A stretch of 64,000 nucleotides of DNA from Cognatundibacterium oligocarboniphilum (GTDB lineage Bacteria; Pseudomonadota; Gammaproteobacteria; Burkholderiales; Burkholderiaceae_D), in the NCBI RefSeq assembly GCF_013377855.1, contig NZ_JABXYJ010000010.1, positions 27,149 through 91,148 on the forward strand. Direction: 5' to 3'. Both the position numbers and the translations under genes were made by a program. How positions within the stretch are numbered: the first letter of the stretch is position 1; every line of letters begins with the position of its first letter. Under the pieces are notes generated by a model that did no database searches, had not been told where the DNA came from, and saw nothing but the letters and a program-made list of their open reading frames with translations. Positions 16,442-25,700 of the stretch are shown here, piece after piece.

Positions 16442-17107
16442 ATGAAAAACCGTTCCGCCAGCCTGCGCGAAGAAATTGAAGAACTGATCGCCACCGGACA
16501 ATTACCGCCCGGACACCATCTGGATGAAACCGAGCTGGCTGCCCGCTTTCATGTCTCCCGCACACCGGTACGGGAAGCGCTGATTCAGCTGGCGTCGATG
16601 GGGATTATCGAGATGCGGCCGCGGCGTGGCGCGCAGGTCGCCACCATCAGCCCGCAGCAGTTGGTGGAAATGTTTGAAGTGATGGCGGAATTCGAAGCCA
16701 TGTGCGGCAGAATGGCTGCCCGCCGCATGTCTGCCGGTGAGCAGCAGGCGTTACAGGCAGCGCATGAGGCCTGTAAAGCTGCCCGCGATGCGGAAGATAC
16801 CGATGCCTATTTTTATAAAAATGAAGTGTTTCACGGCCTGATCTACACGGGCAGTCATAACCAGTTCCTGGCGCAGCAGGCTACCAATCTGCACCGTCGT
16901 CTGCGGCCTTACCGGCGTTTGCAGCTGCGGGTGCGGGACCGCCTGAAAAATTCCTACCACGAGCATGACGACGTCGTGCAGGCAATTCTGCAGGGTGACG
17001 GTGAAAAGACAGCGCAGCTGCTGCGTAACCATATCACCATCCAGGGAGAGCGTTTTGCCGATCTGATGGCTTCGTTATCTGACAGCGCCGGCAACACAGC
17101 TATTTAA
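16442..17107 (+). CDS. mdcY: GntR/FCD-family repressor of the malonate operon
   Basis: A 221-residue regulator. The winged helix runs over residues 1-70 with ELAARFHVSRTPVREALIQLASMGIIEMRPRRGAQV, the classic GntR motif. The FCD domain follows, with EVMAEFEAMCGRMAARR and histidines in NEVFHGLIYTGSHN and NSYHEHDDVV that bind a metal and the ligand. The start at ATG 16442 begins at the first helix of the DNA-binding domain; the frame upstream would translate the operator. It is divergent from the TRAP-mdc operon and is likely to repress it until malonate is bound, as described for MdcY. Its stop overlaps the convergent HD-GYP stop by three bases. The symbol rests on context plus the operator match. 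Confidence 0.8.
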   Translation: MKNRSASLREEIEELIATGQLPPGHHLDETELAARFHVSRTPVREALIQLASMGIIEMRPRRGAQVATISPQQLVEMFEVMAEFEAMCGRMAARRMSAGEQQALQAAHEACKAARDAEDTDAYFYKNEVFHGLIYTGSHNQFLAQQATNLHRRLRPYRRLQLRVRDRLKNSYHEHDDVVQAILQGDGEKTAQLLRNHITIQGERFADLMASLSDSAGNTAI

Positions 17108-18390
17108 TTTTTCTCGACCTGACGTTCCGAATCAAAGAAATACGTCATCCGCTTGCGCGGACTCAGATAGTCATGGATTTCGGGGCTCAGTTGTCCCGGC
17201 TTCATGCTCTGGGTAATTTCAAGCAAGGGATCATGCATCAGATCAAGAATGATGGCTTCATTTTTTGGCACGCTGGGATCGTAAATCAGCACGCTGGGGC
17301 GCAGGGGTTTCTGGGAATTCACGGCAATCACCATTCCGAGGGTACCGTCAGATAATTTAACAATGGTTCCAGGTGGATAAATCCCCATGCTGCGGATAAA
17401 CAGATTCAGTGCCGGAACGTCGAACTGCTTGCGCAACTGGCTGAACATATATGCCATTGCCTCATGCGGGCTCATTGATTCCTGATAATTAGGCCGGTTG
17501 CACAGATTGTCGTAGGCATTGGTGATCGCGACGATGCGCGCCAGCGGCGAGATTGCATCGCCTTTCAATCCCTCCGGATAACCGCTGCCGTCAATATATT
17601 CGTGGTGCTGAGCGATAATATCCCTGACTTGCTTCGGCAATGAAAGCTTATCTGCGATCTTTAATCCGTAGTAACAATGCTGCTGCATCAGATGCATCTC
17701 GGCCTTGGTCAGCTGGAAAGTCTTGTTCACTACCCGGTCGGGAATTTCCATCTTGCCGATATCGTGAAACAGACACCCCATACCCAGCAGTTTCAGATCC
17801 TCGCGGGAAAAAGACAATTCCTTCGCCAGCATCATGGTCAGCACAGCGGTATTGAGCGAATGGTAATAAGTGTCCTCGCCAGCGATCTTGTCGTTCATCA
17901 GATGAATCGCAATGTCTTTGTCGATCAGCAACGAATCCACCATCTGTTCGACCAGTTGCTCGGCCTGCTGTACCGACTCCTGAGGGCGCGAAAACAGATT
18001 GCGATTAATGTTTTTCAAAGCAGTGGCCGTCTTCAGCAGCTGTTTTTCGCATTCGGCAATGGCATTGCGCTCACGAATCAGGCGATCGATGCGTGCCTTC
18101 TTTTCACGGATTTTTTCCTGCTCTTCTTCGGTCAGTTCCAGCTTTTCCGGATCTGCTTTCGGTTCAGCCGAAGGCGCCGGAGGCGGTAGCGGGCGGCAAT
18201 CCGACTTCACCGGATTGACCCGGATGGTCGGGACACCCAGTTGTTTCAGTGCACGCAATTCCTGTTCAGTTTTTATCTTGAAGCTGCTGAGCGCAAAGGA
18301 GTGATCCAACCAGGGAATATCCAGATGCACATAAAGACCAATACAGAGTTGCTCAATTGGGACGTTGACAGTTCTAGGCGCGGCGCACAT
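17104..18390 (-). CDS. HD-GYP domain cyclic-di-GMP phosphodiesterase with DUF3391 domain
   Basis: A 428-residue cytoplasmic protein. Residues 1-60 match the DUF3391 domain often found before HD-GYP. A charged coiled segment of about 45 residues (80-125) follows. The HD-GYP domain spans about 150-330, with the metal pair HD at 209-210 in LFHDIGK, HHE at 262-264 and GYP at 270-272, all intact, so it should hydrolyse cyclic di-GMP. A C-terminal extension of about 100 residues (PPGTIVKLSDGTLGMVIAV) resembles that of other betaproteobacterial members. It has no membrane segment and no receiver domain. It is a single gene facing the malonate regulator, with no sign of shared control. Confidence 0.92.
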   Translation of the reverse strand: MCAAPRTVNVPIEQLCIGLYVHLDIPWLDHSFALSSFKIKTEQELRALKQLGVPTIRVNPVKSDCRPLPPPAPSAEPKADPEKLELTEEEQEKIREKKARIDRLIRERNAIAECEKQLLKTATALKNINRNLFSRPQESVQQAEQLVEQMVDSLLIDKDIAIHLMNDKIAGEDTYYHSLNTAVLTMMLAKELSFSREDLKLLGMGCLFHDIGKMEIPDRVVNKTFQLTKAEMHLMQQHCYYGLKIADKLSLPKQVRDIIAQHHEYIDGSGYPEGLKGDAISPLARIVAITNAYDNLCNRPNYQESMSPHEAMAYMFSQLRKQFDVPALNLFIRSMGIYPPGTIVKLSDGTLGMVIAVNSQKPLRPSVLIYDPSVPKNEAIILDLMHDPLLEITQSMKPGQLSPEIHDYLSPRKRMTYFFDSERQVEKN

Positions 18391-18547
18391 TGACGGTTCG
18401 GGAAGTATGGATGCAATATTTTAGCAGCCTCTTTAACAAAAGAAACATGGGTTTGCTGCAATCGCTCACATCCCGGGCGCTATTTCATGATTACTATTAC
18501 AATCAGCAGAATTTCCGATCCGTCCCATCTTTTTCAGAAAGTCCCTG

Positions 18548-19258
18548 ATGAATCAGCCCGTCAAGCAATACAAATACTATGATTTTGTCATGGCCGCTTT
18601 TGTCACTGTACTGCTGTGCTCCAATCTGATCGGCGCTGCCAAAGCCGCCCAGGTCACCTTGCCAGTGCTGGGCACCATCAGCTTCGGTGCCGGCGTACTG
18701 TTTTTTCCGATCTCTTATCTGTTTGGCGATATCCTGACCGAAGTCTATGGATACGGACGGGATCGCCGGGTGATCTGGGCAGGATTTGCCGCCTTGCTGT
18801 TTGCAGCAGTGATGTCCGTCGTCGTACTGGCGCTCACACCAGTGGCCGACGCGTTCAATCAAGATTACCAGAAGCATCTGACTGCGGTGTTCGGCAATAC
18901 TCCCCGTATCATTCTGGGTTCCATCACGGCGTTCTGGAGCGGCAGTTTCGTCAATAGCTATGTGCTGGCGAAAATGAAAATCGCGACTAAAGGCAGACAT
19001 CTCTGGCTGCGTACGATCGGCTCCACCATGTGCGGCGAGCTGGTCGACTCCAGCCTGTTTTATGTAATTGCGTTTTATGGCATCTGGTCCGATCATCAGC
19101 TCATTACCGTGGCGATTGCCCAGTATCTGCTGAAAACCGGCTGGGAGGTTGTGATGACACCGGTGACCTATAAAATAGTCGGTTTCCTGAAGCACAAAGA
19201 ACAGGAAGATTTTTATGACAGGCACACTAACTTCACGCCTTTCCGCCTGAAGGTGTAA
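18548..19258 (+). CDS. yhhQ: Queuosine precursor transporter (YhhQ/DUF165 family)
   Basis: A 236-residue inner-membrane protein with about six helices. The family segment is FGAGVLFFPISYLFGDILTEVYGYGRDRRVIWAGF, and the C-terminal part has GSTMCGELVDSSLFYVIAFYG and KTGWEVVMTPVTYKIV. In E. coli YhhQ takes up the queuosine precursors preQ0 and preQ1. I looked for a preQ1 riboswitch in the 157 bases upstream and did not see one. It stands alone between the HD-GYP and ArsR genes. Family call is strong; the ligand is taken from the family. Confidence 0.88.
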   Translation: MNQPVKQYKYYDFVMAAFVTVLLCSNLIGAAKAAQVTLPVLGTISFGAGVLFFPISYLFGDILTEVYGYGRDRRVIWAGFAALLFAAVMSVVVLALTPVADAFNQDYQKHLTAVFGNTPRIILGSITAFWSGSFVNSYVLAKMKIATKGRHLWLRTIGSTMCGELVDSSLFYVIAFYGIWSDHQLITVAIAQYLLKTGWEVVMTPVTYKIVGFLKHKEQEDFYDRHTNFTPFRLKV

Positions 19259-19380
19259 TCCCGTAACAGACAATCAGTGCACCCAAAAAAATTATTATTT
19301 ATCTATTTATCGCTGTTTCGTGACGCAAAGTGCGGGACAAGGTATGATCTTAATTTTGCTATCAGGAACTGGTTTGCACC

Positions 19381-19716
19381 ATGGAAGGACTCTCTGATCA
19401 GGCGCTGACGCAAGTCGCACAATACTTTTCTGCTCTGGCGGAACCGACCCGTTTGCGTATCCTGAATTGCCTGCGCGATGGCGAGCTGAATGTCGGGGAA
19501 CTGGCAGAACGCTGCGAATGTTCGCAGGCGAATGTATCGCGTCACTTATCCACTCTGGCCAAGCATGGCTTTATCCAGCGCGAAGGCCGGGGCAATGCCG
19601 CCTATTACCAGATTGCGGACGAATCCGTCTATGCCTTATGCGATCTGGTCTGCAGCAACGTGGCGCGCCAGCTTGATGCGCAGGCCGCATTACTGAATAC
19701 CCTTCGCAACCGCTAA
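19381..19716 (+). CDS. ArsR/SmtB-family regulator, possibly a BigR-like sulfur sensor
   Basis: A 111-residue winged-helix protein: LAEPTRLRILNCLRDGELNVGELAERCECSQANVSRHLSTLAKHGFI covers the DNA-binding core (residues 19-65), with the wing REGRGNAAYYQI. Cysteines are at 30, 45, 47, 87 and 91. There is no ELCVCD metal box of arsenic or cadmium sensors. Cys30 lies where persulfide sensors of the BigR/SqrR type have their first thiol, and Cys87 or Cys91 could be the second, in the last helix. Neighbours support this: a TauE/SafE permease and a persulfide-dioxygenase-like enzyme, the same partners as in the bigR operon. An ATG at 19381 starts directly before the conserved helix. Sulfur sensing is inference; a metal sensor remains possible. 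Confidence 0.85.
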   Translation: MEGLSDQALTQVAQYFSALAEPTRLRILNCLRDGELNVGELAERCECSQANVSRHLSTLAKHGFIQREGRGNAAYYQIADESVYALCDLVCSNVARQLDAQAALLNTLRNR

Positions 19717-19736
19717 CTCCTCTTTAGTGTGCCGAC

Positions 19737-20546
19737 TCAGTACCCCCACTGTTGCACGGCACGGATCAGCAGGCTGACGGCAACGCCCAGTACCAGTAAC
19801 ACAAAAACCATCTGCACTACCCGCACCGGCAGATGTGGCGCCAGCCGCCGCGCCAGCAGCGTACCGGCCACCGTCGCCAACGTAAAATAAACAGAAAAAC
19901 CTGCCGGGATACTGGCGCCATGCCAGATTGCGGAAGCAATTCCCAGACTGCCGACCAGACTGATCACAAACAGCGACGTGGCAACCGCGCCCTGCAGCGT
20001 GACATTGGTCAGATGCCGCAACATCGGCACGATGATGAAGCCACCACCAACTCCCAGCAAACCCGTCATCAGACCGGCGACACTGCCGATCACGGCAATC
20101 ACCGCAGCTGTTCTGGCTGACCAGTCAAAACGACCTGTGGTTTCGTTAATTTTCGCCAATACCTGATCCGGGTGTTTTTCATGATGTGCGTTCCGCAACT
20201 GCAATGCCAGCCGCGTCGCCACCAGCAACAGCACAAAGGCAAAACAGCCCATCAGCCAGGCTTGCGGCAGACGCTGCGCCAACACCACGCCCAGCATGGT
20301 TGGCAAGCTACCCGCCAACGCCATCACGAAAGCCGCCCGGTACCGGACCAAGCGCTTCATAAATCCTTCTACAGCCCCGATCAGCGCCCCGGCAGTCACG
20401 CCCAGCAGAGCGACCGGCATCGCCTGCTGCATGCTCCAGCCCTGGCTGTACACCAAAGCCGGAACCGCCAGAATACCGCCTCCTGCGCCGGTCACGCCCA
20501 TCAGTAGTCCGATCACCGCACCCAGTAATATCGCCAATAAATCCAT
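19737..20546 (-). CDS. TauE/SafE-family membrane permease
   Basis: A 269-residue inner-membrane protein with about eight helices arranged as two repeats. Each repeat holds the family glycine motif: MGVTGAGGGILAVPALVY near the start and TGLLGVGGGFIIVPML near residue 175. Members export or import small sulfur compounds such as sulfite, sulfoacetate or thiosulfate. A histidine-rich loop between the halves (RNAHHEKHPDQ) faces the cytoplasm. I start it at ATG 20546 (MDLLAILLG) since the seven residues before it are polar; an ATG at 20567 is also open. It is divergent from the metallo-beta-lactamase gene and convergent with the ArsR gene. Confidence 0.9.
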   Translation of the reverse strand: MDLLAILLGAVIGLLMGVTGAGGGILAVPALVYSQGWSMQQAMPVALLGVTAGALIGAVEGFMKRLVRYRAAFVMALAGSLPTMLGVVLAQRLPQAWLMGCFAFVLLLVATRLALQLRNAHHEKHPDQVLAKINETTGRFDWSARTAAVIAVIGSVAGLMTGLLGVGGGFIIVPMLRHLTNVTLQGAVATSLFVISLVGSLGIASAIWHGASIPAGFSVYFTLATVAGTLLARRLAPHLPVRVVQMVFVLLVLGVAVSLLIRAVQQWGY

Positions 20547-20667
20547 ACACGCCGCTTGTTGTTGCAAATTGAGGAATCCGTCTGCAGCGGTACCGGTTGT
20601 TGGTCCAATGCATTCCGGTTTACTATGATGTTTCTCCTCTTTATCCTCTTATTTTAACGGCTTCACG

Positions 20668-21531
20668 ATGCGACCGCCCCAGATTCAGCCTTTTTTCGAT
20701 CCCGTATCCTGCACTGCCACTTACGTTGTCTATGATGAAAGCGGCGGGCATGCCGCAGTGATTGATCCAGTACTTGATTATGATCCCAAATCCGGTCGCA
20801 CCGGAACCACCCGCGCTGATCAGATTCTCACGTTCCTGCAACAGCAGCAGCTGCGCCTCTGCTGGATACTGGAAACCCATGCCCATGCCGATCACCTGTC
20901 TGCGGCGCATTATCTGCGCCAGCAAGCCGGCGGAAAAATCGCCATCGGCGCTCATATCGGACAAGTGCAGCAAACCTTTAAGACCCTGTTCCATCTGGAA
21001 CCGGAGTTTGCAACCGACGGCTCGCAATTTGATCAGTTATTTGACGACGGCGCCTGTTTTCCAATCGGCCAGCTGGAAGCGCAGGTCATGTTTCTGCCCG
21101 GTCATACACCGGCAGACATCGCTTACCGGATCGGTGACGCAGTATTTGTCGGCGATACCTTATTCATGCCGGATGTCGGCACGGCACGCTGTGATTTTCC
21201 CGGCGGGAATGCGCGCAAGTTATACCAATCCATCCGCAAGCTGTTGTCACTACCTGCCGAAACACGGCTGTTCATGTGCCATGACTATCCGCCTGCTGGC
21301 CGTACAGTGAATCTGGAAACCACAGTAGCGGCACAAAGGGTGGAAAATATCCATGTGCACGACGGAATTGATGAGGACGCCTTTGTCGCCATGCGCAACC
21401 GGCGTGATGCCGGACTGGAAATGCCGGTACTGTTACTGCCATCGGTGCAGGTGAACATCCGCGCCGGTGCCTTTCCGCCGGTCGAGGAAAATCAGGTCGC
21501 TTACCTGAAAATTCCACTGAATCAGCTCTGA
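20668..21531 (+). CDS. Metallo-beta-lactamase fold protein, persulfide dioxygenase-like (ETHE1/Blh group)
   Basis: A 287-residue enzyme. The metal motif THAHADH places ligands at His71, His73, Asp75 and His76; further ligands are in LPGHTPADIAY, VGDTLF and the final CHDY. The stretch GTARCDFPGGNARKLYQSIRKLLSLP is characteristic of the persulfide dioxygenase branch, which uses one Fe(II) to oxidise glutathione persulfide to sulfite, rather than glyoxalase II. It has no rhodanese domain. Its gene lies divergent from a TauE/SafE permease, which could remove the sulfite formed, and near the ArsR-type regulator. The phosphofructokinase gene follows after 39 bases and may be cotranscribed. Confidence 0.85.
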   Translation: MRPPQIQPFFDPVSCTATYVVYDESGGHAAVIDPVLDYDPKSGRTGTTRADQILTFLQQQQLRLCWILETHAHADHLSAAHYLRQQAGGKIAIGAHIGQVQQTFKTLFHLEPEFATDGSQFDQLFDDGACFPIGQLEAQVMFLPGHTPADIAYRIGDAVFVGDTLFMPDVGTARCDFPGGNARKLYQSIRKLLSLPAETRLFMCHDYPPAGRTVNLETTVAAQRVENIHVHDGIDEDAFVAMRNRRDAGLEMPVLLLPSVQVNIRAGAFPPVEENQVAYLKIPLNQL

Positions 21532-21570
21532 CCCTGCGGTATTTTCCGTTCCGGACTCCAAGGAAACCTC

Positions 21571-22680
21571 ATGTCACAGACCATACGCCGCATCGCCATC
21601 AGCACCGGAGGCGGTGATGCACCAGGATTGAACGCAGTCATCCGCTCGGTTGTGTTTGCGGCTGTCCGGCGCGGTTGGGAATGTTATGGTATCCGCGAAG
21701 GATTCAATGGCATTCTCTGCCCTGACCGTTATCCGGAAGACGGTATCACGCGGCTCAGTATCGAGCAGGTTGACCAGATCGGCCATCTGGGCGGCACTCT
21801 GCTCGGCACCACCAACCACGGTAATCCATTACGTTATCCGACCCGCATGCCGGATGGCAGCATGCAGGAAACCGACCGCAGCGGTGAAATCCACGCCGCA
21901 CTCAGGAACAGGGATATTGATGCGCTGATCTGTGTTGGCGGCGACGGCACACTGACCATTGCCCACGCCCTGCATCTGCAAGGGATGCGGGTGGTGGGCG
22001 TACCAAAAACCATCGACAACGATCTCGATAAAACCTTTACCACGTTTGGCTTCGACACGGCAGTATCGTTCGCCACTGAATGTATAGACCGTCTGCACAG
22101 TACCGCCGCCAGCCACCGCCGCATCATGGTGGTGGAAGTTATGGGGCGTTATGCCGGATGGATCGCGCTGCATTCCGGGATTGCAGCCAATGCGCACGGT
22201 ATCCTGATCCCTGAAATTCCCTATGACATCGATCGGCTGGCGACACATCTGCTGGCACGCGAAGCCGCAGGCCAGCATTACGCCATCGTGATTGCGGCGG
22301 AAGGCGCCAATCCGGTCGGTGGCAATGCCACGCTCCAGAAACAGGCAAGTACCGGTTACGTTGAAAGACTGGGCGGAATCGGAGAAAAACTGGCGCATGA
22401 ATTGCAGCAAAAAACCGGCAAGGAAACCCGTGCAGTCGTGCTCGGCCATTTATTGCGGGGCGGCAGTCCGAGCGCCTTCGACCGCGTATCCGCCATGCGC
22501 TTCGGCGCGGCGGCTGTGCGTGCGCTGGACGAAGGGCATTCCGGCATTATGGTGGCGCTGGCATTTCCGGATGTGAATTATGTCGCGCTGGAAGAAGTGG
22601 CCGGACGCATGAAAAATGTTCCGCTGAACAGCGATTGCCTGCAGACTGCGCGCGACCTGCATATCTGTCTCGGCGACTGA
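21571..22680 (+). CDS. pfkA: 6-phosphofructokinase, mixed-type donor site
   Basis: A 369-residue kinase that phosphorylates fructose 6-phosphate. TGGGDAPGLNAVIRS (12-26) binds the phosphate donor. At the donor-specificity site it has GGDGT (123-127), where the Gly after Asp favours ATP; pyrophosphate enzymes have Asp there. But the next motif is PKTIDND (145-151) with Lys, the residue of pyrophosphate-type enzymes; ATP enzymes such as E. coli PfkA have Gly. This Gly/Lys pairing is known from the group III enzymes of actinobacteria, where it goes with ATP use. MGRYAGW and RGGSPSAFDR for substrate binding are intact. The gene follows the persulfide enzyme after 39 bases and faces the GGDEF-EAL gene. 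Many relatives in Burkholderiales lack phosphofructokinase. Confidence 0.92.
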   Translation: MSQTIRRIAISTGGGDAPGLNAVIRSVVFAAVRRGWECYGIREGFNGILCPDRYPEDGITRLSIEQVDQIGHLGGTLLGTTNHGNPLRYPTRMPDGSMQETDRSGEIHAALRNRDIDALICVGGDGTLTIAHALHLQGMRVVGVPKTIDNDLDKTFTTFGFDTAVSFATECIDRLHSTAASHRRIMVVEVMGRYAGWIALHSGIAANAHGILIPEIPYDIDRLATHLLAREAAGQHYAIVIAAEGANPVGGNATLQKQASTGYVERLGGIGEKLAHELQQKTGKETRAVVLGHLLRGGSPSAFDRVSAMRFGAAAVRALDEGHSGIMVALAFPDVNYVALEEVAGRMKNVPLNSDCLQTARDLHICLGD

Positions 22681-22702
22681 ACAGGATTCAAACGATGAGG
22701 TC

Positions 22703-25700
22703 TCATTCCGGCGAATGACGCTGCCGGATAAATTCTTCCAGCTGCGCTGCCGGCATCGGTTGCGCAAAGTAATACCCCTGCACTTCGGTGCACCCCTGCT
22801 GTCGCAGAAACTCCAGCTGCTCGGCGGTCTCCACTCCTTCGGCAATCGTCTTCAAACCCAGGTTTTTAGCCAGCCCGATGACCGCACTGACAATCGCCTT
22901 ATCTTCCGGATCAGTATGAATATCGCGCACAAAGCTGCGGTCAATCTTGAGTTTATAGACTTTAAATTTCTTCAGATAACTCAGCGAAGAATAACCGGTT
23001 CCGAAATCATCAATCGACATTCTGACACCGTACCGATGCAAGTTACTCATCATCTCGATCGCAGCTTCCGGGTCATGCATCGCCACACTTTCTGTCAGCT
23101 CCAGCTCCAGGAAAGCGGCGGACATTTTTTCTGCCGCCAGAATCTGGCTGACCACATGCGGCAAGTCCCCATGGCGGAATTGCACCGCCGAAAGATTCAC
23201 CGCCATGCAAAGCTCTTTATACCCCAGCTCATGCCACAACCGCAGCTGATGAATGGCGGTGTTCAGCACCCATTCGCCGATCTGCAAAATCATGCCGCTT
23301 TCCTCTGCTACCGGAATAAACTCTACCGGTGATATTGCTCCCAGTTCCGGATGCTGCCAGCGCAGCAAGGCTTCGGTACCGATCACCTGTCCGGTTCCGA
23401 TATCAATCTGTGGCTGATAATGCAAAATAAACTGCTGCTTTTCCAAAGCCTGCCGCAATGCGTGGACCAGCTCCAGATGGCGCGCAGAGCGCGCTTGCAT
23501 CTCCTGCGTGAAAAACCGGTAAGCATTGCGACCCTCACGCTTTGCCCGGTACATGGCGACATCGGCATTTTTGGACAAAGTTTCCAGATTCTGACCATCG
23601 TCCGGACACATTGCTATTCCTGCCGAAGTAGTAATCGTCAGGTCGACATTTCCAATGTGGTAAGGCAGGCAAACAATTTCCATCAGCTTGGTTACGACCC
23701 GCTCTGCTCCCACACTGTCCACACCCGGCAGTATCAGCACGAACTCATCCCCGCCAAGACGTGAAATCGTATCGTCCGCCCGCAGGCTGACCGACAGGCG
23801 GTGCGCAACTTCCATCAGCAGCGCATCGCCGATGCTATGGCCCAGTGAGTCATTGATATCTTTAAAATGGTCGAGATCAAAAAAAATCACCGCCAGCGGC
23901 TCTCCGGTGCGTACGACCCGGCCAAATGCATAGCGCGCCCGCTCTTCCAACAGCACCCGGTTAGGCAAACCGGTCAGCGCATCAAAATGCGCCAGATATT
24001 GAATTCTTTCCTCGTTCCGTTTTTTCTCACTGATATCTTCTTGCATGATGAGAAAATGAGTAATTTCCCCGGCACCATCTCTCACTGGAGAAATATGAAT
24101 CAGATCGGTATGCATTTTTCCTGAAACATCGGCCCGAAGCAATTCCCCATGCCAGCTTTCTCCTTGTTTCAACAACTTGCGGGTCTTACGGTAATTCGCC
24201 CGGCTGAGTTGTCCGGGATACATCAGCGGTGGCCGCTGCCCGATCAATTCTTCCAGTGTCTTGTGATAGCGCTTCAGATAGGCCGCATTGACGTATTCAA
24301 TATGCGCCTTGCGGTCGATAATTAGAATGGCATTGAAACTCTGCTCAACAGCCTGGGATAATTTACGCAAAGTCTCTTCGGCCTGCTTCCGTTCCAGAGT
24401 GCTTGCAATGTAATGCGCGGTCATTTCCAGTAGCTGAATCTGAAACACCGTCGGCTTGCCCGGCAAATGATTGTAAATCGCAAAAGCTCCTAACATCTTG
24501 CCTGTAGAAGAGACGATCGGTTCTGACCAGCATGATCTGAGTCCGGCCTGCCTGGCCAGAGTAGTATATTTTGCCCAGAATGGGTGACTCTCTATATCTG
24601 CTGCGATCGTCCTGGTCGCAGTGGCCATTGTATTGCCACAAGAGCCTTCTCCGGGAGCGATTCCCAGACCATTAATCGCATGCAGAAAAAAATCCGGCAA
24701 ACTGGGTGCTGCGCCTGTTCTGATACGGTGTCCGTCTTTATCTAATAACATGATGGTACACATACTTCCGGGGATCACCACTTCCAGCTTCAGTACGACA
24801 TCATGCAGAATATCTCGGACAGACTGGTTCCCAGTGGTGTGCTCTATCAGGTAGCTCCGCACAGCTTCCATCTGCAAAGATTGGCTTCTGGCCTGTTCCA
24901 GCTCAAATCGGGTCAGGGCATGGCTGATATCGACCGCCATTTCCAGCAACAACCGGCGAGAGGGTTCATCGAAGGCATCAATCTGATCCAGCAACAGATT
25001 AAATGTCCCCACCACTTTGCCATTTTTATGTAAAGGCAAAATTGCCATGGATTTCCACCCGAATGAGACACTGCGCTGATGCCAGTGCCGATGCTGGGTA
25101 TCCTGCTGTAAATTCTGATACCAGAACGGCTCATCATTCATCAGCACGCTCGAAATCGGTCCGATATTGCCATTTTGATCCGGTTCTCTGGAAATTTTCA
25201 GGTCTGACAGATAGCCGGTTTCATCGCCATATTGCGCCACAGGCCGGAATTCCTGGGTATCTTCATTCACAAGCCCAATCCACGCCATATTCATGCCGCC
25301 ATGCACCACCGCATGATGGCAAACCCGCTCAAACAGCTCCTGCTCAGAGCTGCTGCGCACGATAGACTGGTTGCACAGGCTGAGCGCATTGTAAAGCCGA
25401 GTCAGACGCTGGTTTTTCTGGCTGATTTCCCGATTTTCGGCGTCAACTCTTTCCAGATACTGTCGTGTCTGCACAATCCAGGATTTAATACTGGTAACAT
25501 CTTCCCTGCCACGATCACCCGCAGCAGGCATATGCCGCCCACCAAGCTGGGAAAGCTGCTGGTAAATTTCTTCCAGCGTCCCCCCCATCATCTTCCAATG
25601 TGAACGATAGCTGCGCACCAGCAGTACCAGAATAATCAGGCCATTGAGCACCATGATTTTCTGCAACCACTGTACCCGCGACTCAAGTTCGGAGGCAATT

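Noticed and set aside
18391..18547. A preQ1 riboswitch in front of the queuosine precursor transporter
   Set aside because: No preQ1-I or -II pattern could be made out in the 157 bases.
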